51,947 nucleotides of DNA, taken from positions 1-51,947 of the forward strand of contig JAKFVC010000025.1 of NCBI GenBank assembly GCA_021732415.1, in the 5' to 3' direction. Positions 35,513-45,857 of this stretch are shown one piece after another (the stretch's first letter is position 1; the number at the start of each line of letters is the position of its first letter). The position numbers and the translations under genes were made by a program. The notes under the pieces are model-generated. The model was not told where the DNA came from and did no database searches. It worked only from the letters and a program-made list of their open reading frames with translations. The stretch comes from Planctomycetaceae bacterium (GTDB lineage: Bacteria; Planctomycetota; Planctomycetia; Planctomycetales; Planctomycetaceae).

Positions 35513-36274
35513 TTACGTCGTCGCGGTAATCGTCGCTCGCAAGAACTCGCGGTTCAGTTGGGCGATGTTGACCACAGAGATTCCCGCCGGACAGGCCGCT
35601 TCACACTCGCTCGTGTTGGTACACGAACCAAAGCCTTCCTTGTCCATCTGAGCGACCATCTTCTGCACGCGTTGGGCTCGTTCGGCCTGACCTTGCGGCA
35701 ACAAGGCGTACTGCGAAACCTTCGCACCAACGAACAACAATGCAGACGCATTCTTGCAACTCGCCACACAGGCACCGCAGCCGATGCAGACGGCCGCGTC
35801 GAGGGCTTTGTCTGCATTCACCTTGGGGACGGGGACCGAGTTCCCATCCGGGGCATTGCCCACATTCACCGAGACGAAGCCACCCGCCGAAACGATCCGA
35901 TCAAATGCCGAGCGGTCGACGACCAGATCTCGCAGGATCGGAAATGCGGTCGCCCGCCACGGTTCAATCACGATCGTGTCGTGGTTGTGGAACTTCCGCA
36001 TGTGCAACTGGCAGGTCGTAGTCTTATGGTCGGGACCGTGAGCCTGACCGTTGATCATCAGGCTGCAGGTACCGCAGATGCCTTCACGACAGTCGTGGTC
36101 GAACGCCACCGGCTCTTCACCTAAATGAATGAGCTGTTCGTTCAAAATATCGAGCATTTCCAGGAAGGACATCTCGGTCGAGATTCCCTTCAACTGGTAT
36201 GTTTTGAACTGGCCGCGATCCTTGGGACCGTCTTGGCGCCAGATCTTCAAGGTCAAATCGAGCTTCGCGCTCAT
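35513..36274 (-). CDS. sdhB: Succinate dehydrogenase/fumarate reductase iron-sulfur subunit
   Basis: 253 residues. The N-terminal ferredoxin domain binds [2Fe-2S] through CREGICGTC and the following cysteine in TTCQLH. The C-terminal domain has [11 protein letters not shown] and [12 protein letters not shown] for the [4Fe-4S] and [3Fe-4S] clusters. It transfers electrons from SdhA to SdhC quinone sites. The start codon overlaps the sdhA stop by 4 nt (ATGA), with GAGGAG 9 nt upstream, so translation is coupled. It is the last gene of the sdhCAB operon. Confidence 0.95.
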   Translation of the reverse strand: MSAKLDLTLKIWRQDGPKDRGQFKTYQLKGISTEMSFLEMLDILNEQLIHLGEEPVAFDHDCREGICGTCSLMINGQAHGPDHKTTTCQLHMRKFHNHDTIVIEPWRATAFPILRDLVVDRSAFDRIVSAGGFVSVNVGNAPDGNSVPVPKVNADKALDAAVCIGCGACVASCKNASALLFVGAKVSQYALLPQGQAERAQRVQKMVAQMDKEGFGSCTNTSECEAACPAGISVVNIAQLNREFLRATITATT

Positions 36275-38214
36275 TCCCGGTAACTCCTCTTGGTGAGGTG
36301 AACTTCATCGAATGTCAGCGGTTCCTGGTGTCGAGCCGGCGCTGAGTTGTCACCCTTGTATTCCCACGCGGCGACATGGCAGAAGTGATCGTCATCACGC
36401 ACCGCTTCGCCTTCTTCCTGATATTCTTCGCGGTAGTGCCCGCCACACGACTCGTTCCGCTGCAACGCGTCAGCCGCCAGCAGTTCGCCGAACTCCAGGA
36501 AGTCGCCCACTCGTCCCGCATATTCCAGGCTCTGGTTGAGCTCATCGCCTTGCCCCAGCACCCGCACATTCTCCCAGAACTCGCTGCGGAGTTCGCGGAT
36601 CTTGCCGATCGCCTTTTCCAGACCGGCGGCATTCCGCGACATCCCACAGTTGTCCCACATGATGTGGCCCAATTCACGGTGGAAACTGTCGGGCGAACGA
36701 CGGCCCTTAATTCCCAATAGCTGCTTCGTCTTGGCCTCAGCCTGTCCAGCGGCTTCCCGGAAGGCCGGATGATCGGTCCCGACCGCCGCCAACTTGCTGG
36801 TCGCCAGGTGATCGCCCACGGTGTAAGGTGCCACGAAGTATCCGTCCGCGAGACCCTGCATCAAGGCACTCGCGCCGAGGCGATTGGCCCCGTGATCGGA
36901 GAAATTCGCTTCACCCAGCACGAACAGACCGGGCAGGGTACTTTGCAGGTTGTAATCGACCCACAGCCCACCCATGGTGTAGTGGATCGCGGGGTAAATC
37001 CGCATCGGGACCTTGTAGGGATCCTCGGCGGTAATCTTGGCATACATGTGGAACAGGTTGCCGTATTTTTCCTCGATCGTCTTCGCACCGAGACGCTTGA
37101 TCGCGTCAGCGAAGTCGAGATACACGGCCTTACCCGACGTCCCGACACCCTGGCCCTCATCGCAGCGTTGCTTGGCGTTGCGCGACGCCACGTCACGCGG
37201 CACCATGTTGCCGAAAGCCGGATATTTGCGCTCAAGGTAGTAGTCGCGGTCGCTCTCGGGAATCTCGTTCGGGGGTCGGTTGTCACCCTTGGTCTTCGGG
37301 ACCCACACGCGACCATCATTACGCAGACTTTCGCTCATCAACGTGAGCTTCGACTGGTAATCGCCGGTCACCGGGATACAGGTCGGATGAATCTGCGTGT
37401 AGCACGGATTGGCGAAGAACGCCCCGCGTTTGTAGGCTCGCCATGCCGCGGTAACGTTACAGCCTTTGGCGTTCGTCGACAGGTAGTAGGCGTTGCCATA
37501 CCCTCCGGTACACATCATCACCGCATGTCCGGCGAGACTCTCAATCGCACCCGTCGTCATATTACGCATGATGACACCGCGACAGACACCGTCCACCGTG
37601 ACGACATCCAGCACTTCGCGGCGGGCGTGCATGGTGACTCGCCCGATGCCGACCTGACGCATCAAGCTGCCGTAGGCGCCCAGCAACAACTGCTGTCCGG
37701 TCTGGCCACGAGCATAAAACGTACGCGACACTTGCACGCCGCCGAACGTCCGGTTGGCCAGAGTACCGCCATATTCGCGGGCAAACGGCACACCCTGAGC
37801 CACGCAATGGTCGATGATCGCGGTGCTCGACTGAGCCAAGCGATAAACGTTGGCCTCACGGCTGCGGAAGTCGCCGCCCTTAACCGTGTCATAGAAGAGG
37901 CGATAAATGCTGTCGCCGTCATTCTGATAATTCTTCGCCGCGTTGATACCACCCTGGGCCGCAATACTGTGGGCTCGACGGGGTGAATCGTGGATCGTCA
38001 CGGCGTGAACGTTGTAACCGAGTTCCGCCAGCGAAGCCGCCGCCGAGGCACCCGCCAGGCCGGTTCCCACGACGATAATCGTGTATTTCCGCTTGTTCGT
38101 GGGCGAGACCAACTTCATTTCGAACTTGTGCTTGTCCCACTTTTGCGCGATCGGCCCGCTCGGGACTCGCGATACGAGTCTGTCGCTGCCAATCTGATCC
38201 ACAGTGCCACTCAT
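36271..38214 (-). CDS. sdhA: Succinate dehydrogenase/fumarate reductase flavoprotein subunit
   Basis: 647 residues from ATG 38214. The FAD-binding [18 protein letters not shown], the flavinylation-site region [17 protein letters not shown], and the substrate-site segment [23 protein letters not shown] are present, as is the later [20 protein letters not shown]. It oxidises succinate to fumarate. AAGGA lies 8 nt before ATG 38214; ATG 38223 and 38235 are in frame and possible but lack a better site. A perfect 24-bp palindrome lies in the gap to sdhC (38236-38346). It belongs to the Bacteroidetes/Bacillus-like type-B enzyme group. Confidence 0.95.
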   Translation of the reverse strand: MSGTVDQIGSDRLVSRVPSGPIAQKWDKHKFEMKLVSPTNKRKYTIIVVGTGLAGASAAASLAELGYNVHAVTIHDSPRRAHSIAAQGGINAAKNYQNDGDSIYRLFYDTVKGGDFRSREANVYRLAQSSTAIIDHCVAQGVPFAREYGGTLANRTFGGVQVSRTFYARGQTGQQLLLGAYGSLMRQVGIGRVTMHARREVLDVVTVDGVCRGVIMRNMTTGAIESLAGHAVMMCTGGYGNAYYLSTNAKGCNVTAAWRAYKRGAFFANPCYTQIHPTCIPVTGDYQSKLTLMSESLRNDGRVWVPKTKGDNRPPNEIPESDRDYYLERKYPAFGNMVPRDVASRNAKQRCDEGQGVGTSGKAVYLDFADAIKRLGAKTIEEKYGNLFHMYAKITAEDPYKVPMRIYPAIHYTMGGLWVDYNLQSTLPGLFVLGEANFSDHGANRLGASALMQGLADGYFVAPYTVGDHLATSKLAAVGTDHPAFREAAGQAEAKTKQLLGIKGRRSPDSFHRELGHIMWDNCGMSRNAAGLEKAIGKIRELRSEFWENVRVLGQGDELNQSLEYAGRVGDFLEFGELLAADALQRNESCGGHYREEYQEEGEAVRDDDHFCHVAAWEYKGDNSAPARHQEPLTFDEVHLTKRSYRE

Positions 38215-38263
38215 GACTGACATCCTTCTGGACATCGGGCCGCAGCCCGTTTTCGCATCGCCT

Positions 38264-38328
38264 CGTAGCCCGACTCTCTGAGTCGGGACTCCTCATCTCA
38301 GACACCCGACTCAGAGAGTCGGGCTACG
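38264..38328. repeat. Perfect palindrome between sdhC and sdhA
   Basis: Two perfectly complementary 24-bp arms (38264-38287, 38305-38328) with a 17-nt loop; each arm itself contains a small CGACTC/GAGTCG stem. The CCCGACTC sequence defines a family seen once in this window. It lies inside the sdh operon, so could act in differential mRNA stability of sdhC and sdhAB. Confidence 0.93.
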
Positions 38329-38346
38329 CTCGGCAGGAGCCTCGCC

Positions 38347-39045
38347 CTATTTCTTCAACAAGAAAAACCAAATCGGCAACCAAGCGAATCCCACTCCAAT
38401 CACAATCGCGAACAAAACCCCAAGCTTGGTAATGAACGGCGTGTACTTGGGATGATTGAGTCCCAAGGATTTGAACGCACTCTGAAATCCGTGCAGCAAA
38501 TGGAATCCGAGCACCAGACTCCCCAGAATATAGACAGTCGCGCTGATCGGATCCCGCAGCACCATCAAGGCATGGTCCGCCGGAGTCATCGATTCATCAT
38601 ACGGCAGCCGCATCTTCCACTCAGCCAGCCGCATGTCGCTCAAGTGCAACAGCAGAAAACCGAGGACGATCACGCCGGTCAGGAACATGTAATTGTGCGG
38701 CCGTATCTCCAGCCCACCCACGAGTTTGCTCTGCTTTTCCCGGTAGCCAATCGGCCGCGCACCAGTATTCATGCGGGTCGTGGAAAAGGCGAGAATGATG
38801 TGCAGCACGAAGAGAACGAGCAACCCCGCCTCGGCGACCGGCAGCAACTCGTTTTCGTGGAGCTTATGGGCATACTTGTTGTAGTGTTCCGCCCCTTGGA
38901 ACAGCAACAAATTGCCAGCCAGATGCACGGTCAGGAACCCGCACAACAACAAACCGGTCGCCCCCATCACCAGTTTTTGCCCGACGGATGTCGAGAGAGC
39001 ACGGATAAACCAGTTGCTCAGAAGGGCCTGTCTCACCCCGCTCAA
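38347..39045 (-). CDS. sdhC: Succinate dehydrogenase cytochrome b558 subunit
   Basis: 232 residues with five predicted helices, as in type-B enzymes with a single membrane subunit carrying two b haems. Histidines in suitable places are found in LTVHLAGNLLL, LFVLHIILAF, LLLHLSDMRL and GFHLLHGFQSAF. It anchors SdhAB and reacts with menaquinone, consistent with ubiE elsewhere in the window. The start is a TTG at 39045, chosen because AAGGAG lies 6 nt upstream; an in-frame GTG at 39036 is less well placed. It is the first gene of the operon and divergent from the HD-nuclease gene. Confidence 0.92.
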   Translation of the reverse strand: MSGVRQALLSNWFIRALSTSVGQKLVMGATGLLLCGFLTVHLAGNLLLFQGAEHYNKYAHKLHENELLPVAEAGLLVLFVLHIILAFSTTRMNTGARPIGYREKQSKLVGGLEIRPHNYMFLTGVIVLGFLLLHLSDMRLAEWKMRLPYDESMTPADHALMVLRDPISATVYILGSLVLGFHLLHGFQSAFKSLGLNHPKYTPFITKLGVLFAIVIGVGFAWLPIWFFLLKK

Positions 39046-39191
39046 GTTGGGCTCCTTTGGCTGCGAATCGTCTGTTGGCCGTTCCTGAATACCGCGTCGA
39101 CAATACGTTTTGCACGATTGCCAGCAGCCACTGTCCGGGATTCAAGACCAGTTCGATCACCTACGGAATTATAGGCACGGAATCCAACACG

Positions 39192-40379
39192 ATGGATCAA
39201 AGTTCTGCTTCCCGTACCCGCAAATCTACAGTAGCAGAAGCCTTGCCGGAAGAAAAGCAAGCGGAATTCGATCCGCAGGGAATTCATGGTCGAGCGGGAA
39301 GTCGCTTGTTGTCGCCAGACATCACCCCTAAAATCAGCAGCGAATCCCTTATAAAAAAGAATCCCTCACGGAAAGTTCTCGGCATCATGCGCCGGTGCAT
39401 TAACGAATTCTCTGACGGCGACGTCGTCGACGATGTTTTTCTGCTGGCCGACAAGCAAATCCGCGCCAACCGGAACGCCGCTCTCTATTTACTGGTGGAA
39501 CTGCGTGATCGGACGGGCAGCATCAGCGCCCGGATGTGGAACGTCACCGAAGAATCCCAGGCGCACCTGCAGCCAGGAGGCCTCGTCCAGGTCAAAGGCA
39601 AAACGCAACTTTACCAGGGTACGCTGCAACTCATCGCGACGCACATCTACCACGTGGCCCACGACGGATTCGACATGGCCGAGTTCCTGCCGCGGTCCAA
39701 CCGCGACGTGTCGAAACTCGCCGTCCGCCTACGCGAAATCCTGATGACCATCGAAGATCCGCCACTGCGGGCCTTGATGGAATGCTTCCTGATTGACGAA
39801 AAGCTGATGCAGAACTTCGAACTGGCCCCCGCCGGAACGAAGGCCCATCACGCGTACCAAGGGGGCCTGATCGAGCACGTCGTCAACATGCTGGAGGTCG
39901 CCCAGCGAATCGCCGACCTCTACCCCGACGTCAACCGCGAACTGCTGCTCGCGGGCATCTTCCTGCACGATATCGGCAAGGTCCGCGAACTGAGCTACGA
40001 AAACGGCTTCGGCTACACAGATGAAGGCCAGTTAATCGGCCACATGATCATCGCCATCGAGATGCTCAGCGAAAAAATCCGCGAATCAATCGAACTGACC
40101 CGCGAACCGTTCCCGGAAGAAACCTCGATCCGCCTGAAGCACCTGATCGCCAGCCACCACGGCTCGTACGAATTCGGCAGCCCGCGTCTCCCGATGACCC
40201 CGGAAGCGATCGCCCTGCACTACATCGACAACCTCGACGCCAAAATCCACGAGTTCACCCGCGACATCAATAACGACCCGAACCCTCAATCGACCTGGAC
40301 AGCATTCAACGCGCGGCTGGATCGCAAGTTGTTCAAAGGGCCGAAGAAGACTGAAGCAAACGCAGTCAAGCCGCGTTAA
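39192..40379 (+). CDS. YhaM-like 3'-5' exoribonuclease, OB fold plus HD domain
   Basis: 395 residues. The N-terminal third contains an OB-fold nucleic-acid-binding domain (ALYLLVELRDRTGSISARMW, then GGLVQVKGKTQLYQGTLQL). The C-terminal HD domain has His220, His229 and the His259-Asp260 pair in LHDIGKVREL, ready to bind metal. B. subtilis YhaM has the same arrangement and degrades RNA and DNA 3' to 5'. The start at ATG 39192 gives an extra low-complexity N-terminal segment of about 65 residues; ATG 39387 (MRRCINEFSDGD) matches the usual family opening and could be the true start. It is divergent from sdhC. Confidence 0.87.
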   Translation: MDQSSASRTRKSTVAEALPEEKQAEFDPQGIHGRAGSRLLSPDITPKISSESLIKKNPSRKVLGIMRRCINEFSDGDVVDDVFLLADKQIRANRNAALYLLVELRDRTGSISARMWNVTEESQAHLQPGGLVQVKGKTQLYQGTLQLIATHIYHVAHDGFDMAEFLPRSNRDVSKLAVRLREILMTIEDPPLRALMECFLIDEKLMQNFELAPAGTKAHHAYQGGLIEHVVNMLEVAQRIADLYPDVNRELLLAGIFLHDIGKVRELSYENGFGYTDEGQLIGHMIIAIEMLSEKIRESIELTREPFPEETSIRLKHLIASHHGSYEFGSPRLPMTPEAIALHYIDNLDAKIHEFTRDINNDPNPQSTWTAFNARLDRKLFKGPKKTEANAVKPR

Positions 40380-40395
40380 GAGCGGAGATCCTCGG

Positions 40396-40761
40396 CTATT
40401 CGAATCCGAAGATTGACCCGGTAACAGCAAAGGCTGCGGCAAAGAGAAAGAACATGGTGATTGCTCGCCAATACTTCTTCCGAAACAGAGCTCGGGCAGC
40501 CAGGATCATCAATATCGAACAAGCCGCCCAGTGGGATGGTTCAACGATATCTCGAACCACGTCTTTGCCCCACGGCATATACTCATCAACGAAATGCTGG
40601 ATGATGCAGCCGACACTCATGACGGCGAACAGAACTCCCAGCAGCAAGACGACCCAGGCGACACACTGCCGGAAACCGAATTTTAAAAAATACGGTCCTT
40701 CTAGTTCCTCAAGCTCCTCTTTCGAACGGGGACGGCGCGGCTCTGGCGTTTGTGCTTCCAT
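40396..40761 (-). CDS. Small membrane protein of unknown function
   Basis: 121 residues from ATG 40761. A charged N-terminus (EAQTPEPRRPRSKEELEEL) is followed by three predicted helices at about 31-55, 78-95 and 100-120, with a conserved-looking HFVDEYMPWGKDVVRD loop between helices 1 and 2. A longer in-frame upstream start (40932) would add 57 residues with no family resemblance and is not favoured. No function can be named. It is convergent with the HD-nuclease gene (16 bp apart), with no hairpin between them. Confidence 0.65.
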   Translation of the reverse strand: MEAQTPEPRRPRSKEELEELEGPYFLKFGFRQCVAWVVLLLGVLFAVMSVGCIIQHFVDEYMPWGKDVVRDIVEPSHWAACSILMILAARALFRKKYWRAITMFFLFAAAFAVTGSIFGFE

Positions 40762-41163
40762 GATGATCTCGGCTCTAAAGTAGACGTCGCCACCGCGAAA
40801 TCGTTGAGTCGCAATGAATCGTTGCTGCGGAGGGAATCGAGTGATCGAGAGCCCGTCTTTATGTCGGGTATTGATTTGGGTCTCTGGGGGGACGATGTTG
40901 GCTTCCGCCCGACGCTCTAATGGTATCATCATGTGATACTGCCGTCACTCTGCGGTTTTCGTGTGAACAACAAGAATTCGATGGTCCGTTAACATTTCTG
41001 ATGGCTCTCTTGTCCAACTCATTGGTCCGTGCCGAATCTGATCAGTTGTATTTTCCTTTCTCGCAATCATCTGATATAAGAAGATCTGGTCGGGCTATTG
41101 ACGAGGTTCCTTCTAAAACTGTCACTCTACTTCGGCAGCTTCCCCGACCTTTTTATACACATC

Positions 41164-43278
41164 ATGACCGCACCGCTGACACAAGCTGAGATTTACCTCA
41201 CCAAGTCACTGAAGGTCATTCTGCCTACGGGTCAAGGGCGGGCTACGCCTGAGACCGTGGCGACTGCGGTGAAGAATCTGCAGGCGCTGGGGTTTGGGAT
41301 AGGTCAACCGCTCTGGGAACGATTATCCACGCTATCCGATGGCGAGGTCATTGGATGGTACGAGTGTGTCCTGCCGATCCTGCGAAAGATGGTGGGTGCT
41401 CATCGAACGTTCGAACCGATGTATCCGAACTTTCCCCGGCAGGTGATGCTGGCGTCCGATGCGGAGTTGTTCTTCAATGCCATGACCCATTACTACGGGT
41501 TCATGCTCTCAGATCTGATCGGTGATCCGATTCTGGTCGTTCTGCCGCATTACGCGAAGGAGGCCCGGCCGGAGCTGGACGAGTTCCACGAACTCCGTTG
41601 GATCGAGCTGGGATCGCAAGCCGACTTCGAGGCGATTTTCACCCGCTTGGCGGGCTCGAACGGTTCGCTGTCCGAGGCGGATAAGGAGATCCTGACGTGG
41701 TTTGCCGCGGACCCGCAGGTGGATCAGTTGCTGCCTGCCAAAATCCCTCAAAAGGAGACGCTGGCATTCCTGGTCGCGGCGTTACCGAATCCCGAGATGC
41801 TGACCCCTTCGGTCAAGACAGCTACAGATGTTCTGCGAGTCGCCGTGGCGATGTCTCAAGGTGATGTTTCCCTCGCGGAGCCGGCGAAGTTCCGTAATTT
41901 CTCGAAACGCGAACGCCGCTTCCTGCTGAATTGCCTGGAGCAGGCGGGAGAGACGCGCACCGAGGACATGTTGCGGTGGAAGCCACGCTGGATCCGACTG
42001 GGAGAACGGCTGCATCCCGGCGACTTCAAGCAGCGGTACCCGCAAACGTTGGCGGCCTTCGACACACTCCGCAACAATGGACCTTGCCCAACGTTCAATT
42101 CGCAGATCGAGCAAGGACTGCGGCGAGAGAACTCGCCTTCCACACTGGCACTCCTCGCCCTGAGGCCCGGTGATTTTGCTCGTCGATTGGATCATGTCCT
42201 GCGGACGCATGCGGATCAGCGAGACGTGTTAGACCGCTTTGGGGCAGTGGCGCCGAAGGTCTCGACACCCGTGTTGCTGCAGGTGTGGTGCCATTTTCTC
42301 CGTCGCGATTCGATTGGCCGCCGAGCCTTCTTTCCCAAAGGCAACGCTGCCAAAGTCACGCTTCAGGAGGGACCTCTGGTTCCTCTGCAGGACGGCATCG
42401 CGGAGGCCGCAGCGAACGGGGTCCGCAGTGTTCTTGTTGAACGATTTCGGGCTCTGCCGTTGCTCGGCAAAGTCTTTATCGATCCGCGCTTGAACGAGCA
42501 ATTTGTCCCGTTTTCCCAACGTTCGGCCAGCCGGTCATTGCGTACCATCGCCCGCGGCTCAAGGTTCGACCTGCCTCCGGGCGACACGATCCGATTGTTC
42601 TGCTGGTGGAAGAATTTGGAAAAGGGTGACGAGTGGCATTCTCGCGTGGATATCGATCTCTCCGCCTCGCTCTACGACCCATCGTGGTCTCACACGAGCG
42701 ACGTCGCGTATTACAACCTGAAGCATCTGAAGTGCTATCACAGCGGGGATATCACCTCTGCCCCAGAGGGAGCTTGTGAATTCATTGATATCGGTCTTCC
42801 ATCAGTTTTGGATGGTCACGCCCGTTACATTGCCGTGTCGATCAGTTCCTACTCGCGACAACCGTTTGTGGCGCTGCCCGAGTGCTTTGCTGGCTGGATG
42901 ATGCGACGGAAACCCAACTCGGGCGAAATCTTTGAGCCGAAAACAGTGCAAGACAAGATTGATATCACTGCAGTCACGCGCACGTGCGTGCCCATCATTA
43001 TCGACGTTCGAGACCGCAAGGTCATTTGGGCCGATCTGGGCTTAACAACCTCTAGCCAGATCAACAATGCCGCTCGGAATTGCGTGGGATTTTCTCAGAT
43101 CGGCCGAGCATTAGTCGAACTGAAGAAGCCGACGCTCCACGATCTGTTTCAACTGCATGCCGAGGCGCGTGGCGAAATCGTCGAGGACCTCGACAACGCC
43201 GATACGGTGTTCGGATTACACACGGGAACAGTCACCGCGTTTGACACGGGAATCATCATGAGCCAATACCTTGCCTGA
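41164..43278 (+). CDS. Large TerD-like (tellurite/stress) domain protein
   Basis: 704 residues. The C-terminal part (about 460-704) resembles the TerD family: IRLFCWWKN, VDIDLSASLYDP, YHSGDITSAPEGACEFIDI, ALPECFAGWMMRRKPNSGE and TVQDKIDITAVTRTCVPIIIDV. TerD domains bind calcium through acidic loops and occur in chemical-stress operons. The N-terminal 460 residues are mainly helical with no family I can name (for example YYGFMLSDLIGDPILVVLPHY). No terZABCDEF genes are adjacent, so this is a stand-alone protein. It is predicted cytoplasmic. ATG 41164 (TAPLTQAEIYLTKS) is chosen over an upstream TTG or ATG at 41098. No good ribosome site is seen. Confidence 0.75.
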   Translation: MTAPLTQAEIYLTKSLKVILPTGQGRATPETVATAVKNLQALGFGIGQPLWERLSTLSDGEVIGWYECVLPILRKMVGAHRTFEPMYPNFPRQVMLASDAELFFNAMTHYYGFMLSDLIGDPILVVLPHYAKEARPELDEFHELRWIELGSQADFEAIFTRLAGSNGSLSEADKEILTWFAADPQVDQLLPAKIPQKETLAFLVAALPNPEMLTPSVKTATDVLRVAVAMSQGDVSLAEPAKFRNFSKRERRFLLNCLEQAGETRTEDMLRWKPRWIRLGERLHPGDFKQRYPQTLAAFDTLRNNGPCPTFNSQIEQGLRRENSPSTLALLALRPGDFARRLDHVLRTHADQRDVLDRFGAVAPKVSTPVLLQVWCHFLRRDSIGRRAFFPKGNAAKVTLQEGPLVPLQDGIAEAAANGVRSVLVERFRALPLLGKVFIDPRLNEQFVPFSQRSASRSLRTIARGSRFDLPPGDTIRLFCWWKNLEKGDEWHSRVDIDLSASLYDPSWSHTSDVAYYNLKHLKCYHSGDITSAPEGACEFIDIGLPSVLDGHARYIAVSISSYSRQPFVALPECFAGWMMRRKPNSGEIFEPKTVQDKIDITAVTRTCVPIIIDVRDRKVIWADLGLTTSSQINNAARNCVGFSQIGRALVELKKPTLHDLFQLHAEARGEIVEDLDNADTVFGLHTGTVTAFDTGIIMSQYLA

Positions 43279-43518
43279 AGCCAGGGTGAATTGCATACCA
43301 CACGCCCGTTTGACAGCGAATTCAATGAGAGGCAGAGAATGAATGCGGCTGTCCCCATTCGCAGCCTACTTTAATTCGCGGCCGATAGCATCCGATTTTA
43401 ACGGGACATCAACACCAAAGTCGAAGTGACACCACGTTTGCTCGCGATGCCACTCCGACTTGTTTGTTTGAACTGAATTTTCAATCGCTACTGGTTCGCA
43501 GCAGGTGATACGAAACGA

Positions 43519-45387
43519 TCAGTTATCACGATTCGATTTCGGCCCCTTCTCGGGCTTATTCTTGGGAGCCGGGTTTCGATCGGGCTTGGGAGCCGCTTTC
43601 GGAGCGGGTACCGGTTTAGGATCAGCCTTGGGCTCCGGAGCGGTTTTCGGCTGTGGCATCGGTTTGGGTTCTGCCTTCGGCTCGGGCTTCGGAGCCGGCT
43701 TCGGTTCCGGAGTCGGATCGACCTTTGGCGGCGTGGGCATCGGCTTCGGGTTGGGCTTGGGTTCGGGTTTCGGTTTTGGTTCCGGCGCCGGCTTCGGATC
43801 TGGAATCGGATCGGGTTTCGGTTTGGGATCTACCGCTGTTTTCGCGTTGGCCTTGGGTGCCGACTTCTGGGTCGGGCTGGCACTCTCCGCGGGATCTTCC
43901 GAGGCCTCAGCTTTGGCCTTCGTGCGAGCTGTTCCGACGCCAGGTTTTGTTTTGGGATTTGCAGCCGGTTCGTCGCCTGGATCTTTCTTGCCGGCCACGT
44001 CGCGTGGTGCGGGCTTAGCCTTCGTGTCTACGGCGGGTAATTCTGGAGCCTTCGGTGGTGCCAGGTCGCCCGTCGCCTTCGCATCTGCCTTGGCAGCGAT
44101 CGGTGATTGCGGCAGTTTTTGTTTCAATCCTGCTTTGGCAGCGGTCTTATCGTCTGTGCCAGCCGCGGCTTTCGCTTCAACATTCTGGCGTTCCTTGCGG
44201 AACTTCTGGATCTCCTGGCCGCGCTGAGCAAACTCCTTGCGTTCGTCCGCTTTCACGGCTCGCAACTTGACCGACTTGTCGCCAGTTTTCGAGATATCGG
44301 CTAACGGTGTAGCGACAACGAGATCGTTGGCTTTGGCGTTCTCGCCTTTGACCAACTTCTGTTGTGCCGCGAACGTCCGCGGGGGCCGCGCATCTTCATG
44401 ATCGACGCGATTCTTAAAGCTGGTCTGGAGACCCTTTTCCCAATTGGCGTTCTGACGATTCTGCCAGCGCTGCTGGGCGAAGAAGGGATCGTATCCGATC
44501 CGGCGTGTGCCCACCGCAAACCAGGGATAGAAGCCGCCAGAACTGTAGTTCGACGCGTAATAGTCGCCGAAGTAATAGTGTTGATAGCTGGGCCGGAAGA
44601 ACAGTTGATTGGCAAAAATCGCGGTGTTAATCACGATGCTGGGCGAGTAGGAAAATCCGTTGCGGGAGTAGATATTCGCATTCATATAAACGGGTGCGAA
44701 CAGCAGGCCGCGGCGAGCTACGGAATAGTCCCAATAGCCATTCACGAACACATAACCGCGTGGTGCCCAGGTGTAGTAGGACGGGGTCCACACCCAGTTC
44801 TGTTGTCCCAAAACAAAGTACCCCGGCTGCCACATATAACGTGAGTCCTGCCACACCCAGTTTCCGGACACCCAAATATGATTGGGCGAAGGAGGATCGA
44901 TATTGGGACCCGCTTCGAGTGACGCCGGTGGTTGAGGCAAATAGTTAACATCAGTCGCGGATGCGTCGGCCCAATAGCCGGACGTCCATTGATAGCCGCT
45001 GCCCGCTTCCGCCCAATAGCCGGGGACCCATTGACGTCCCGGGGGTAATGACCGCCAGATGCCGCTGATCCACAAGAAGTCGTCGCGTTCATCATCCCAC
45101 GCCCAATAACCGGGAATCCAGGCGACGTTGTCACCTTCAAGTGTTTGCTCAGGAGGCAGTTCTTCGATGGGTTCGGGCGGTGCCTTGGGCGCTTGCACGC
45201 CCGGTTCGGGATGGAACGAGATCGTCCCCGCGAACGCTTCGTGAACGGGCCCTCGAGTCAGAACCTCCACCCCTTCGGCCGTATCTGTCTGTTGATCCTG
45301 TGCTGGCAGAGGCCGACCATACGGTTCCGTGGCAAACACCACCAGCGCGGCCGCCAGGCACCAATTTGCGATTGTTCGAAATTTCAT
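43519..45387 (-). CDS. Secreted YXWGXW-repeat protein with PKP-rich tail
   Basis: 622 residues. A signal peptide (about 1-29) precedes a segment with YXWGXW-type repeats (about 85-220), such as [41 protein letters not shown] and WQPGYFV, a family known from planctomycete and other outer-surface proteins. The next part (about 220-330) is aromatic-rich. The last 200 residues are a highly repetitive proline/lysine tail with PKPEPKP-type units, probably extended and suited to wall association. Function unknown; surface structural role likely. ATG 45387 is used. A 470-bp non-coding gap precedes it. Confidence 0.85.
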   Translation of the reverse strand: MKFRTIANWCLAAALVVFATEPYGRPLPAQDQQTDTAEGVEVLTRGPVHEAFAGTISFHPEPGVQAPKAPPEPIEELPPEQTLEGDNVAWIPGYWAWDDERDDFLWISGIWRSLPPGRQWVPGYWAEAGSGYQWTSGYWADASATDVNYLPQPPASLEAGPNIDPPSPNHIWVSGNWVWQDSRYMWQPGYFVLGQQNWVWTPSYYTWAPRGYVFVNGYWDYSVARRGLLFAPVYMNANIYSRNGFSYSPSIVINTAIFANQLFFRPSYQHYYFGDYYASNYSSGGFYPWFAVGTRRIGYDPFFAQQRWQNRQNANWEKGLQTSFKNRVDHEDARPPRTFAAQQKLVKGENAKANDLVVATPLADISKTGDKSVKLRAVKADERKEFAQRGQEIQKFRKERQNVEAKAAAGTDDKTAAKAGLKQKLPQSPIAAKADAKATGDLAPPKAPELPAVDTKAKPAPRDVAGKKDPGDEPAANPKTKPGVGTARTKAKAEASEDPAESASPTQKSAPKANAKTAVDPKPKPDPIPDPKPAPEPKPKPEPKPNPKPMPTPPKVDPTPEPKPAPKPEPKAEPKPMPQPKTAPEPKADPKPVPAPKAAPKPDRNPAPKNKPEKGPKSNRDN

Positions 45388-45857
45388 CTTCAGTCACCTT
45401 ATTGCATTGCGATGGTTCATCAGTCGATCGTCGACGCACTACTACGTCGGACAGCGTGGGAATCGAGTGATGTCAACAACGCCCGTACTGAATGAACCAT
45501 CCCGGGGCACCGGAAGCTTCGGTTCTTCAGCACAAGAGTCGTTTGGAGCCTGGATAGCGCATTCCGTGCCACCGCGTCGGTCTTTCCGATGATCGCTCTA
45601 TTTAGTCCTCATTCAGGGCCGCAGTACCCGTATGCGAACGGAAAAGTCGCACTCATCTCGTTAGTTAGAACTGAGACACGCTGTCAAATCTGGCCGCGCA
45701 ACGAGCGGGTTGCGCGCTCATGAATCACGTTGTGAAAAAGAGGGGGGAGTTCAACAAACGGTTCAAATGCCGCTGACGTTCGCCACTTGGACTCCTGTCT
45801 GTCATACTCATCCTGCTTGACCGGCGTCGGGCTGGTTGAGGTTTTTATTGAGGTGCT
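45388..45857. other. 470-bp divergent non-coding gap
   Basis: Separates the minus-strand YXWGXW gene from the plus-strand GlcG-like gene. No gene, palindrome or terminator that I can support; promoters for both directions should be here. Confidence 0.45.

Noticed and set aside
36769-37986. 405-residue plus-strand frame
   Set aside because: Antisense to sdhA; high GC content favours long open antisense frames.
43505-44227. Plus-strand open frame encoding a glycine-rich protein
   Set aside because: It is the complement of the PKP-rich tail of the YXWGXW gene; the glycine repeats are a by-product of that codon pattern and there is no ribosome site.
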